From assembly GCA_001792895.1 (NCBI GenBank), contig MARA01000013.1, positions 62,001 to 126,000 on the forward strand: a stretch of 64,000 nt of DNA. The letters are read 5' to 3'. The position numbers and the translations under genes are program-made. Every line of letters begins with the position of its first letter. Positions within the stretch are counted from its first letter, which is position 1. Positions 14,948 to 26,040 of this stretch are shown one piece after another. The notes beneath the pieces are model-generated. The model did no database searches and had not been told where the DNA came from. It worked only from the letters and a program-made list of their open reading frames with translations. This stretch comes from Lentinus brumalis. Taxonomy: Eukaryota; Basidiomycota; Agaricomycetes; Polyporales; Polyporaceae.

Positions 14948-16574
14948 ATGTCATCTGACGCAGATGCCGCCGCGACTATAGCCCTATTCGACACCCTGTA
15001 GGCCCCCATTTCTTGATGCTCGTGACCTATTCTTACTGACATCGCCGAACAGGTATACTGCTGGGTACTGTGTTATGGCGGCCTCGGGTGCGTTTCGTCC
15101 GTTGCACTGAGCTTTGCCATGATAACATGACATCTTCCTATCTCTCAGTTCTCTTCCTTTATGACGCCGTCCTCACGCTCGATCGAGAAGTGGCGTGTTT
15201 CTGGACCAGTCGGCGGACCGGAGCGTCATTCGTGTTCTTCGCAAACAAGTATATATCCATGACTCTGTATGTCATGGGGCTGGTCAACTTTGCGTCTTTC
15301 TCCTCAGACAAGGTAAGCAGCCTCAATCCTTGTCGCGGCAAATCTGACGGGAATCAGAGGTTGGTGCACAATCTATAATATTCAGAATGATCTGCTGACG
15401 CCCACTCTAGTTGTTCCTCTTACACAGTGGCAGCTCAGGCGATGGTGATCCTGCAATTCGTCCCTGGGGCAGGTGAGTCACGCTTCCAATACACAGGTCG
15501 TACTAGTACCTGACGCATCATACGAGCGTTCACTGCCCTACGTGGATATGTTCTGAGCAGGAGCAAGTTCCTCGGGATACTTGTCTTCGCGTTATCTCTA
15601 GTACCAGCCGCTGCCAATCTGGTGAGTGTATATTCTCTGTATCACCGGATGGGTATGGAACAATCTACAATACAGGTTCCATATGGCTATCAAGTCTCTG
15701 GAGAGAACATCCCGCCGTTCGGATGCTTGGAGACAGTGAATGTAACGGCTGTGCTTGACATTAGGTTTGGATCGTCCATTGTCATCACATACCAATCGTA
15801 CTGATTCTGTGCAAGGCGTAGGTCAACTGTTATTTGTATGCAATGACGGACGCTCATCCATGGGACCGTGCAGTCGTGGTCATCTCTCGCGTACCGCTCA
15901 TTATTGCCGACATCCTACTCATCTACATCACTTGGACAAAGCTGAGAAACTGGGGCGCCCTGAGGAACATTCGACAGTCCGACGGGCTCTCGCTATCAGA
16001 TGTCATCTTTCGCGGTGGTGTGTCTCTCTCTTCAATGTGCCGAAAGCTTCCGTGTTTACTAATGCATGACGGTGAGAACAGGAAACATATACTTTATGTA
16101 CGTTATGGAGCGAAGCCAAGCAATACTTGACCACTCTGACGAGATGGGAATCAGTGTCCTGTCCATTCTGAATGTCCTTCACCTCGTCCTTACGGTGACT
16201 GCGGTGAGCCACATTGCCGATTCAGGTGGCCAATATACATGAGCCTTATATGGACGCCTCGACAGGTCGCGGACGATGTGACTACAAGTGCGAGTCTCAT
16301 CCCGACCTTCACTGCCCCGTAAGCGTCTCGCTGTCACGCATGCTGCGATTGTCAGTGTTTGCTCATCATCGCCCTCTCTTTCAGCATCACAGCAATTCTC
16401 ATCTCGCGCTTCCTCCTCGACTTGCAGGAAGTGAACCAGATGGTCGTTAGACTCGACCCCGACGATGGGATGCATCCTGCGAGGAACCCTTACGATACCT
16501 CCCCCAGCTTCATCTCGTCTCTTGGAGGTTTCATCAATCCGAATCTCTCGGAACGGTCCGACGCGGATGATTGA
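14948..16574 (+). CDS. DUF6533-family multi-pass membrane protein, copy 2
   Basis: Tandem paralogue of the gene at 12460, with the same strand, exon structure and intron positions. Start MSSDADAAATIALFDTL. The first intron (GTAGGC...CAG) leads to YTAGYC. Matching segments are LFLYDAVLTLDREVACFW, GASFVFFANKYISMTLYVMG, AAQAMVILQFVPGA, FLGILVFALSLVPAAANL, VVVISRVPLIIADILLIYIT, ISVLSILNVLHLVLTV and ITAILISRFLLDLQEVNQ. The tail VVRLDPDDGMHPARNPYDTS then FISSLGGFINPNLSERSDAD is closely related to copy 1 but ends about 30 residues earlier. No frameshift is needed. Function unknown; multi-pass membrane location is inferred from hydrophobicity. Confidence 0.88.
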
Positions 16575-17061
16575 GTTACAACTTGGCTGGCGCTCAGCGG
16601 GAGAGGACGAAGGCGGAGCACGGACTGCCTAGCCTGCTGCATTCTTGTGATTCATCATCATGTCTGCGCGATGCCGACACACCTATTGCTCCGTGGAAAT
16701 TCGGAAGCCCTTCAGACTGTAGCAACAGGCTCCATGGACCACGTAAAACGTTTTGTAACAAGTATGATACAGTGCTCCCGAGGAGCGTACCGTAGACTTA
16801 TAGGAGCGATGACCATTACAATACAGCCGGTGACACTGAGTCTCTCAGACCGACACCAGACTTACCTACACTGCATTCTTTGCACAAGCATCTGGCGCGT
16901 CTTGTCGTAGATCGTGACATGATTAAAATCGCGTGTTTACATTGGAAGCGTGCCCTCCTACGACTCAGATAGCAGTCTGTTCAGTGTTGCTCAATCACGA
17001 AACAAGCCCCTGTGGCCGAGTTCTCCACGTTATCCAAGGTTCGGATAGGACTGTATGATGC
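16575..17061. other. Intergenic, convergent 3' ends
   Basis: About 490 bases between the convergent ends of DUF6533 copy 2 and the F-box-like gene. Nothing is recognised in it. Confidence 0.5.
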
Positions 17062-18071
17062 TCAGGAATCGCCCTTTACGCTTGGAATGGGTTTCAAAGC
17101 GTACCAGATGGCCAAAATTTTGCGCAGGCAGGTGAGGTTGTCAAAAATTTCATCGAGGGTCCAGTTTTTCTTGGCGAAGCATTCCTCGTGGCCGGACACG
17201 TATATCGAAGCCTCCATCACCGTCAGATGTTCATCCAGTCTGTCGGAACAGTAGTGAGTAGAGTGATAACATGAGAATACCACCGGATGTACGCACCGTT
17301 TCTGAATTCTGTGCAAGATGTCGTATACGGTCACGGCTCGCGATTGTCTGTCGGCGAAGTCGGGATGCATATTGACGTCACATAATGGCAGGACGTATAG
17401 GTTATAGATCGGCGCTGCTGTCGCAAAGCTGCGAGACACGAGAGGGTGTTGACGCAAGTAGGCACGCGCAGAGTCTGCGGGAATCGGGGCAGGAACACCC
17501 GCTTCATCGATCTTCAGATACGCGTCGTCGTCCACTGACAAGGTTCGACCATAATGATATATGCCATTCGGGTAACACTCCCGGAAGCTAACGCGGCCGA
17601 ACACCCTGTGCGCATCGAGAGACACGTCCTCATAGTAATCGCGGAAGTCATCGTCGACAAGTAGGACCTCGCCCGGCGCCATGTACTCGGCTGCTTCGCG
17701 CATTCGTTCGCCTGCAGAGAGGGCGTCAGCAATAGATGGTCACGATGGAGCGGCGGACACGTACGGTTGTATTCCAGCAAAGACTCGCCACACTGCGGGT
17801 GGGTGCAAAAGCCGTCCGACTCGACGCATTTGAGTGCAATCTCGCGCCAAGTGATATCGCCTAGCTCCTCATCCGGAAGCATGCCAAGTCCACAACTCCA
17901 GCACAGGTGTTGCCAGAACGTGTCCGCGTCGCGAAGGGAGTCGTAGAGAGCGGCGCAAGAAGGGTCAGACGAATAGAAACAGACGTGTGTTCGTAGGTCC
18001 GACGGAGATATGGCGTCCTTCACCATACATTTCAGCTCAGTCGGTAGGGAGAGAAAGGATGATTGCCGCAT
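17062..18071 (-). CDS. F-box-like protein, fungal family of unknown target
   Basis: Start is the ATG at 18069-18071 (MRQSSFLSLPTELKCMVKDA). The LPTELKCMVKD..SPSDLRTHV helix pair resembles a degenerate F-box, as found in many basidiomycete hypothetical proteins. It is followed by FWQHLCWSCGLG, DITWREIALKCVESDGFC and a Cys-containing CTHPQCGESLLEYN. An intron at about 17718-17770 removes RTCPPLHRD-type sequence and joins to ERMREAAEYMAPGE. The second part is acidic (LLVDDDFRDYYEDVSL) and contains GRVSFRECYPNGIYHYGRTL. A second intron at about 17245-17300 leads to LDEHLTVMEASIYVSGHEEC. It ends at 17062. An SCF ubiquitin-ligase adaptor role is possible by analogy only. Confidence 0.75.
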
Positions 18072-18916
18072 CTCTGACAGTGTGCAGCTCGTCAGCAGGA
18101 CTCGGTGCCCCTACTGTGACATGTGCTGGCACATACCTGTATACCTCCCAACCCAACAACTATGTGGTGCTTCAAGGGTTCTCTGCGGGGCTCGTGGAAG
18201 AATTTCTGGCGAAGTGGCAAAGGTATTTCCGGACCTATGGCCTGGCAGTGTGAAGGCGGTGGCAAGTGCTGGCAGGTGGCAAGTAAGTACAACGGGAGCA
18301 GAGGCGCCCTGGCCACTGCGATCGCGCGAGCGTTCGGCGTGCAAGTTCGTGGATAGCCACCACCACCAAGCCTCAAGGAACCCGAGGCAGGCATGCCAGC
18401 CTTGATGTAGGTCAGCACCAATGATTGTTGACTGCTCAGTGAAGTGTCTGAACTGATGCACCTAGGCCTGTCGTTGCAGATCAGCGGCTGATTGACTGGC
18501 GACGGTAGGACGCGTCGGTCCGTACTACGTAGTATTGATCCATGCTCCTACATCGAGCACGCACCATCGTGACCCTCTCTTGAGCCGCGGCCCTCAGCCG
18601 AACCGCCGGTACATTGGTGAGTGGCACTAAGCTGAAGTCTCGAACCTGAGCTGATGTCAGTACGCGGTTACGCACTTCCTTTGTTCATGCATGACCAAGT
18701 TCCGTAGGTAGCGATGGCACTCGGAGGCAATCGAGTACGCGTGCTCATTGGGTACGGCGAGGACGCGCGTATGGTGGCACCGCAGACGAGTTGCCGGTCT
18801 CATCTGTCTGGTCGCGTGCGTCTTGAGCCCCATCCTCCTTGGAGGTCGATAAGCCAAATAAGAAGGCAAGACACCATTGAGCATTCTGGCTATGGGACTC
18901 ATGCGTGGGATACACC
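18072..18916. other. Intergenic, divergent promoters
   Basis: About 840 bases between divergent starts of the F-box-like gene and the zinc-finger gene. No gene is supported. The true start of the zinc-finger gene might lie inside the right end of this stretch. Confidence 0.45.
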
Positions 18917-19985
18917 ATGCATGCGAGCACGCTGCCGGAAATTCAGAGATTTGGTCTTCAGGTCCATCGTTCCACTCCGCCACCCGATGATGTCGGGTAC
19001 GCCGCTCAGGTGTTGGTGTTCAACGTTCAACAGTCGCCACCGATCCTTGTCTCCAGCTATATCAGGCCGTTGAGTACGGCTGGCCTTCTCTATACCGCAA
19101 ACCCGCCGCTTTTCGACTACAGCATGCAGCAGAGCGACTCGACCACCCCCACAGCACTCCTCAACCCGCAGAGTCACCGGGGCCCAACCATCATTGCACA
19201 GTCTGGGCAACGGGCCCCAGGTACGAATGGTCTTCTCAGCCAGAGGTATGTGACTCTCCATCGTACGACATTCGTCAGTTCTGATAGCCTCTTTCCTTAG
19301 TTCTTCTGCACTACCCAGTGCTACCACGACCAATGCTTCTCTGAATGCGTCCGGCTTCAGCAGAACGGTCGAGCATCCCTCATACTCCCTTCCCGACTTC
19401 CGTCTTTCGGCTCACGGCGCCACACATACCCGACAAGTCGCATATGGCGCTGCGCCATATGCAGCACCTTCGCACTCGCCGTCTGCCCGGGAGACCCTTG
19501 CTGGGATGTCATCTGTCTCCACGCCGTCGGCGCATGCTGCCAGCGCGCCGACGCGCGTCCCTGCTCCCACTCCCTCGGCACAGGCCACTGTGGGACATCT
19601 TGACGCGAGCGCCGCGATACCAGCAACTCCCGCTACGACGTCGACCGCTTCGAGCGAGCGTTGGCCTTGCCCACTCTGTTCGAGCGACTTCGGACGTGTG
19701 CAGGAGCTCAACCGACATCTGGCTTCGGTTCACCGCCGCGGTGGGTCGGATGGGCCTCTCTGGGCCTGTTGCGGAGTGCCGGTAGAAGATGCGCGCAGCA
19801 AGCACGGTATGTCGGAGGAGGAGGTCGCGACGTCGAGGCGTGGACAGTATAATGGGCGGGCCATGGTCGGTGGATGCTGGAGTTCGAACTTCAGCCGCAG
19901 GGATGCTTATGCTCGCCATCTGAGGGACCAACACTGTATCGGAGACCCTTATGGCGAGTATCATCTGGGGAATCAGTTGGGTTAG
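18917..19985 (+). CDS. C2H2-type zinc-finger protein, paralogue 1
   Basis: Two exons are modelled: about 18917-19247 and 19303-19985, joined by a 55-base GTATGT...TTAG intron that keeps frame. The N-terminal two thirds is low-complexity Ser/Thr/Pro/Ala. The C-terminus carries a classical finger CPLCSSDFGRVQELNRHL..VH (Cx2C-x12-Hx4H). A second, unusual unit follows: WACCGVPVED, then a 25-residue insert, MVGGC, and SRRDAYARHLRDQHC. The gene at 26041-27304 has the same two-part arrangement and the same ending (GEYHLGN here, GAYLLGN there), so this is a family feature. It is probably a DNA-binding regulator, by inference. The start codon is uncertain: the first in-frame ATG was chosen. Confidence 0.72.
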
Positions 19986-20068
19986 CTGGCCTGGTGGATG
20001 AATATTCGAACTTGGAGCTGTGATACAAGAACAGTGCTGTGGGTTGTAATGTACATAGCAATTACCAT

Positions 20069-20167
20069 GGCAATATGGCCGAGCGGTCTAAGGCGCCAGA
20101 ATCAGGCAGGGTGAAATCCGGTCATATCTGGTCCGAAAGGGCGTGGGTTCGAATCCCACTGTTGTCA
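20069..20167 (+). tRNA. tRNA-Leu (CAG) with a 19-base intron
   Basis: All arms can be folded by hand. Acceptor GGCAATA pairs with TGTTGTC (two G-U pairs) with discriminator A. The D-arm is GCC..GGC. The anticodon stem is CCAGA (20096-20100) with TCTGG (20127-20131). The anticodon CAG is at 20103-20105. A 19-base intron at 20107-20125 follows position 37. A long variable arm and T-arm GTGGG TTCGAAT CCCAC complete it. Mature length is 80 bases before CCA. A class II tRNA with a long variable arm and this anticodon is leucine. A run of seven T at 20184-20190 fits RNA polymerase III termination. Confidence 0.93.
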
Positions 20168-20183
20168 TATCTGGTATATACGA

Positions 20184-20190
20184 TTTTTTT
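20184..20190 (+). terminator. RNA polymerase III terminator of tRNA-Leu
   Basis: Seven consecutive T, 17 bases after the tRNA 3' end. Confidence 0.75.
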
Positions 20191-20326
20191 CCAGCAGCGA
20201 CCAGCCCAGAGTTTAGGGCAGGCCGTTACGCGTCAAAGCGCGTTCAGCCTTGCCTCGTCAGTAAACGCGTTGTGTGGACAGCAGTGGACCCTCACTTGTA
20301 TCTCTCCACCAGCAGTTCCGCCCAGT

Positions 20327-21204
20327 ATGTCTGGCCCAGCCGCAACATTGACTATCTCTCCCGCACTTGCGCTCCCCGACGCCACACCCAATCTCATGCC
20401 TTTTCACATCGCATACTCAGGCCCGGCTCCCATTTCAACCTACTTTCGAATCAAACCGGGTCCTTCGCCTACTTTCGGACGCGAGCAACCACCGTCGGAG
20501 CCTCTTCTGTCCCCTGAGTCGCAACAGACCTCAGACTCTCAAGCGACCCTCGTCGGGTCCTCCTCTTCCGTCAGTACAGTCGGCTCTGCCGCGGCCGTCG
20601 GTGTGGATGTGGCTGTGGATGTGGATGTGGCTACGAGCGAAGGCGACGCGACTGTTGGCTCTGCAGACTCGCGTCACTACGTAGCTGCATTTAGAGGGCG
20701 CGAAATGCATGGGGTGATGGTGGACCTTCCAGATGGGTACGCGGGGATCGTGCTCCGCGCGCCGGACGACAAGAAAGGGAAGGGGGTGGCTTCCAACAGG
20801 CCAACGGAGGAGGAAAAGCCAGCGTCGAAGGGCAGGTCCACTCGGAGGTCAAAACGCGCGCAGGAGACGGTGAAGGTGGAAGACGAGGAGATGGACATGC
20901 CGGACATGCCGGGGACCGCGTTGGAACAGGGCCCGACACGGGTTCTCGAGCCTGTGTCGACGTTCTCGTCGTTCCTCTTGTGGCACCCAGACATACCGGT
21001 GAACGATGGACGCGATGAATACGTCCGCTCTCTCAAAGAGTGGACGAGACTGGCAGCGGAGGTGAGTATCTGTTCTAGATCAATTCGGAGGACGCTCTGT
21101 CGGCGGGAGGAGTTCCCTTTCCTTCCAGCACTCCGTGGCCTTCATGCTTCATTGAATTCACGCTGACATGCTGCTTTCAGATTCATCGTGTGGAGGACTG
21201 CTAG
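20327..21204 (+). CDS. Ribonuclease H2 subunit C (Rnh203-like)
   Basis: Non-catalytic subunit of RNase H2, which removes single ribonucleotides and RNA primers from DNA. Two exons: 20327-21061 and 21181-21204. The first ends LKEWTRLAAE. An unusually long 119-base intron leads to a seven-residue last exon, IHRVEDC, and the stop at 21202-21204; the resulting LAAEIHR is what the family shows. Conserved blocks are FRGREMHGVMVDLPDGYAG and SSFLLWHPDIPVNDGRDEYV. Between them sits a long basic and acidic linker (KGRSTRRSKRAQE, KVEDEEMDMPDMP) that is longer than in yeast. The N-terminus contains a VDVAVDVDVDVA-type dipeptide run. The open frame extends upstream through the tRNA, so the ATG at 20327 was chosen as the first after it. 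Confidence 0.88.
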
Positions 21205-21764
21205 TCGTGTACGTGGCGCCAATACCCCGGACTGGGTTACGTTGGCTCATAGGCATTGTGTCGCGCATATGTGAACGTTCCATGTTAGTACTTGTACGTT
21301 GCCACGCAGACCAGACGGCAGGCTGTGACGACACAATCTTCTTGTGTATCTGTGTACCATATATGGTGTCGTTCGGTCTTGCTTTACATCGATACCCCGA
21401 CATTGGAGCGACCAACCGAGGAAGAGTGCTGGACGGTAATGAGGGAGAGTCTTCGGTGCCTTCTACTAGGTCCGGCTCTACAGTTGACTTGATGGACAAG
21501 TCTGACACCGCAATGCCATAGATGATTCACAGTCCGACTTCGTGTTACATACCGGATTCCAGGAAGTCAACACGGGGCTTGCTCCAAAAAGGTTCGGGTG
21601 GAAGTAGCAAGAACGGGGATCAGTGATTCAGTGGCACATACGACAAGATAGGCCAAGCGATGGGCATTGTAAGATACAAGACTCGAAGAAGCAGGGAGGG
21701 ATGCACACTAAACGGACGACGACGATGCAGCGGCCGTCCGGCCCTCGGATCGGTCTACCTCCTC
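21205..21764. other. Intergenic, convergent 3' ends
   Basis: 560 bases between RNase H2C and DUF6533 copy 3. Nothing is recognised. Confidence 0.5.
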
Positions 21765-23478
21765 CTAGCTATCCTCCCTATCGGACTGCGAGCCAACTCC
21801 GTGCAATTCAGAGTCATCGTCTTGGAGTGCCGGAAGATCCGGGTTGATGAACGCTCCGAGGGACGAGATGAACGTTGGGGTGCTGTCGTACGGGTCCCGC
21901 GAGGTATGCAGCGGATCGTCGCGGTCGAGCCTGACGACCGTCTGGTTCGCTTCCTGCAGCTCCAGGAGGAAGCGCGAGACGAGGATCGCTGTGATGCTGC
22001 CCGGGAGAGCCCCCATGTGTCAGTAGACCATAGTAGCGGGGGAATATGTAGGAATAGTTAGACTGGCACGCACGAGGCGCTCAAGAAGCCGACATAGCTT
22101 GGTCCCTGGACCATGACCTCGACCTGCACGAAGGCATCAGGCTTCCGGGTAGAGCACTTGCTTCGATACCGGTGCAGCTTACCGAAGTGATAGAAAAGAT
22201 GAGGTGGATGATGTTCAGGATCGACATGGCTCTAAAGACGAACAATTGAGTCCGGGGAAGATCCCTGAGGTGATGCGTATCACTGGACCTACACGAAGTA
22301 TATGGTCCCTGTGCGTCATAAGTAAGCGCGTCATTCAGCACGTATAGCGCCGCTGCAAAGGGACGTACCATCGCGGAAGAGGATATCCGAGAGCGACAGT
22401 CTCTTGGACGCTCGAACGACCTTCAGGGCGTCCCGACTGCTGAGCTTCGTCCAGGTGATGTATACGAGTAGGACGTCGGCGAGGATGAGCGGAACCCGAG
22501 AAATGATCACGACTGGGAGGTGTCTCGGTCAATATGCGCGGTCGGACCATATGACCACTGGTCTACCTACGCCTTCCGGAACGTCAGTACCAGTTGCTAC
22601 GGAAGGAGAGAGAGACCCAAACCTCAGGTTGAGAGCCTCGGTCGTGTTGTCGGTGTCGATGCATCCCCAGATCGGTATGATCGCTCCTGAGACTTGATAG
22701 CCATAGTGCACCTGCACCGAAAAATATGATCCACTCCGCGGGCTTCCCAGAACATTGATATTGGCTCACCAGAATTGCACCCACTGGCGCTAGAGATAAC
22801 GCGGGGACGAGCAGTCCGAGTAGCTTGCTCCTGCTCAGCACAAACGCACGGAGGGCGGAGAAGGCTCATTGCAAACACAACCTTCAGCTTCGGGTGGGCA
22901 GGGCGCTTTGACCGAGATGATGACTTACCCGCCCCGGGGATGAACTGCGCTATTTGGACTGCAGCCTCCCCGAACTGGTACCTCGAACAACTGCAGAAGT
23001 CAAAAGTGGTTTCACGAGTGCCCGGGCTAACACACCAACCTCTGATTCCGGTCAGCCTTGCGGCGGAACGGCCCAAGACACTCTGACTGCGTACCTTATC
23101 CGAAGGGTAAGGCGCAAAATTGGCCATGTCCATGATATATAGCGTCATGGAAATCCCCCGGTTCGCGTAGAACAAGAATGTCGCCCCGGACCGCTTGTTG
23201 ACCGTCCAGAAGCACGCCACTTCTGGGTCAGATGTGACCAGGGCTTCGTAGATGAAGAGAACTACGGCGGCAGAACGCGTCAGGCCAGTGCCAACCAAAG
23301 ACGAGTGTCGTCTGCGGTGGTGCGAACGCACCCGCTACTGCGACAGCACAGTAAGATCCGCTGTAGCTATTTGGTCGTGTCAGTACGTATGTCCGTGACA
23401 AGCGGCCTCAAGATAGGCGACGTACCCGTCCAATTGAGACGCGATTGCAGCAGCACTGGCGGTAGCATTCACGGACAT
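21765..23478 (-). CDS. DUF6533-family multi-pass membrane protein, copy 3
   Basis: Third paralogue, on the opposite strand, 5 kb from the tandem pair. Start is the ATG at 23476-23478 (MSVNATASAAAIASQLDG). An intron (about 23360-23425) leads to YSGSYCAVAV. It shares VVLFIYEALVTSDPEVACFW, SGATFLFYANRGISMTLYIM, an LSRSKLLGLLVPALSLAPVG segment and SITAILVSRFLLELQEANQ. The tail VVRLDRDDPLHTSRDPYDST then FISSLGAFINPDLPALQDDD is nearly the same as copy 1. The REVACFW signature is PEVACFW here. No disabling change was found. It ends at 21765. Function unknown; about seven hydrophobic segments. Confidence 0.85.
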
Positions 23479-24267
23479 GCCGACTCAAGTCAAATATTGA
23501 GTCTGTAGAGCTTGTCGTCGAGGAATGGTCGTATGGCTGCCCGGGCTTTTGTACTCGAGCACACCGCATATTGAACGCTGAAATACGCATGTTGCGGCGG
23601 CGGCGGAGAGGTCGACATCGAGAACATCCGAGCGACCGGATGGCGTCGCCTGGGAGAGAACTGTGAGGTGACATGAGGCAGAGCTGCATGCGAACGGTGG
23701 CATCGGAGCTGTCACTTGGACTGAGTTAGCGTTAACTACGGGCTTGCGCGGCTTGCGGCCGGTCCTATAGTGCGACCGTTCTGAATATACGTCTGTGAAG
23801 CAATCAGCGCTCAGCTACAGTCGCATATAAACATAGCACCAGCGACATACGAGCTCAGACGAACAGTGCACGTCCTGCAGGCGGCTGACCCCAGCAGGTT
23901 CGCACTGAGGTGGAGGTTAGTAGTTCAGGCACGGATAGACGCGGGAGAGACAGGAAGCGCCGGGTGCGAGGGCGAGAGCGGCGGTGAGTTCTGCCCTCTG
24001 CTCTTGCTCCTCCTCCTCCTCCTCCTCGTCCCCCTCGTCCTCGTCGACGAAAGTTCCCTGCAGCAGCCGCTTCGGTTTCTGCCCTGCCTGTCCTTTTCCA
24101 AGTCACTCTTTTACTTGGCTCGGTTCGCAGTTGCAGCTTCCCAGCAGTACGTCTCTCTTCCCGTGTCCAGCCCGCGTCGTTGCTGACGCTTCTCGTCTTT
24201 TCTCTGCTCCTGCAGTCCAACCCAATACCCCCATCGCTTTCACGCTTTTAAACATCATCTCCTCACG
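23479..24267. promoter_or_regulatory. Divergent promoter region, CT-rich toward the Kre9-like gene
   Basis: 790 bases between divergent starts. A pyrimidine-rich tract (TGCTCCTCCTCCTCCTCCTC at about 24004-24030, then more CT) precedes the GPI-protein start, as is common upstream of strongly expressed fungal genes. No separate gene is supported. Confidence 0.45.
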
Positions 24268-25344
24268 ATGTTCGCATACGCTGGTCTTGCCGCTCTCATC
24301 GCCGGCTCTGCCCTTGTCCGCGCCGATCCCGTCCCCACCGCCCCCGGCCCTGGCGACGTCTTCAAGGTCGGCGGCCAGTGCACCTTCACCTGGGACGTAG
24401 ACACCACCGGTGTTTGGAAGGAGATGAACGTTGAGCTCATGTCTGGCAGCAACCTCCAGATGAACCACATCACCAGTGAGTCGTCTCTGCCTCTCCTTCT
24501 GAACGCTGGCGCTAACGCATATATATAGCCATCGCAAAACTTGACGGCACCGATCCATCCGTCGCGAGCCACACCTTCGACTGTCCCGAAGTCAGTAGCT
24601 CATCTTGACTCTTATATCCTCGCGTGGCAGCTCGCACGTCCCTGCTGGCAAACATGCTCGCATGACTTGCCACGGCTGTCATCCGCGCTTCATCCTTCGA
24701 GACGCGTAGTGATGCGTAGCAGTCGTACTTCACGCTGCTCCTCATTCCTTCGCGCGCGAGGCAAGTAGCAGAGGGGACCAGTCACGCATCCATCCTGTAC
24801 CTCATGTGCTAAACGCTGCGCTTCTCTCTTACAGGTCACGCCCAACTCCGCCATCTACTTCTACCAATTCTCATCCCCGGCGAACGTCACCGCGACCACC
24901 TGGACGACACGCTTCACCATCGCCGCCGCGGACGGCAGTACGACCGCGCCCGCCAACGCCGACCAGCCTGACGGCTCCCCCATCCCTTGGGGCACCGGTG
25001 CGCTCGTCGACCCCTCCACGGCCGTCGCTGCGCCCTCCTACCTCGGTGGCGCGTCCGGCGCCCCTGCCTCGGGTGCTGTGACCACGGTCCCCGCCGGCAC
25101 GACGGCTTCGGTGTCGTCGAACCCCGCTGCGGCTTCGTCTGTCAAGGTGACGAAGTCCAGCGCCTCGACGGCCCCCGCTGCGCCGACCGTGACGTCGGGC
25201 GCGGCTGTGAACGGCTCTGCGTCGAACACGACTGGGGGCGCTGCGGACAACGGTGCGCTCAGCGCGATCGGCGTCGACAGCTACGTCGCGCGTGCCGGCA
25301 TCGCCCTTGGGGTCGCCGCGTTCACGTTCGCGGTTGCTCTCTGA
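24268..25344 (+). CDS. Kre9/Knh1-like GPI-anchored Ser/Thr-rich cell-wall protein
   Basis: Start is the ATG at 24268. MFAYAGLAALIAGSALVRA is a signal peptide, with cleavage likely before DPVPT. The N-terminal domain VFKVGGQCTFTWDVDTTGVW, then MNVELMSGSN, and later TIAKLDGTD and VTPNSAIYFYQFSS matches the Kre9/Knh1 N-terminal family linked to beta-1,6-glucan and cell-wall assembly. Two introns are inferred (about 24477-24528 and about 24590-24834). The second is about 240 bases, long for this window. The rest is Ala/Ser/Thr-rich, probably O-mannosylated, with a final hydrophobic tail GIALGVAAFTFAVAL after a small-residue region (GGAADNGALS), as expected for GPI anchoring. It ends at 25342-25344. 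Confidence 0.85.
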
Positions 25345-26040
25345 GAACGCGCTCGGGATGTTCATCTCCCGTACACGTATCCGCATCCGTATTCACGAGA
25401 TTTCACGCCCATGATCATGGTCACGCCTGCGGTGGACGTGCCTCCGCGGACTCTGTGCTGCGCTCCATCGGACATCATATCTCTACCATCATCATCGATC
25501 TCGGTCTGCAGTGCTAGTGCTTTGGTATCACACATACTAATGGAGGGGTTTTGGTTTTCACTTGTGGGTTAATTCTTCGGTGTTCAAGTTACGCTTGTTC
25601 TCCTGTTGGGTTGGGTTGAGATCTATCGCGAAATATATCCAGGATTTGGCCATTCTTGGAGCTGGTGGCGACGAAGCGCATTTGGACATGTGCCCTTCTC
25701 TGATCGCACGTTGGCATGCGCGGGTTCGATACTGTAGGACGATCAGCAGTACCTTGCCTGACCAGCCCGGCCGTACAGCGGCACGAGCACCGTCCTGGTC
25801 CGTCGCCCACGAGGCGATGTGCTTGTCATTGATCCTTCTCTGAACCGATGATACGGAGGACACGCGTGATACGATTCGTACTAGGCTACACAGACCTACA
25901 GACAACATGATCCAACAGAAGGAAGTCCTAGAATACAGTTCATGATCGAGGGTCCGAACGATGTCCAAGAAGCCCGAGTGGCACACCCCACATACCGCAT
26001 CACCGACGCCCGCGCCCAGCTCGACAGCATGCCTCCCCGG
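25345..26040. other. Intergenic, convergent 3' ends
   Basis: About 700 bases between the Kre9-like gene and zinc-finger paralogue 2. No gene or repeat is recognised. Confidence 0.5.

Noticed and set aside
20039..20326. Upstream extension of the RNase H2C frame through the tRNA gene
   Set aside because: The frame is open by chance across the tRNA and its Pol III terminator; the first ATG after them fits the protein.
24871..25386. Arg-rich minus-strand frame opposite the Kre9-like gene
   Set aside because: Composition (Arg/Gly) is typical of an antisense shadow; the sense frame has a signal peptide and GPI tail.
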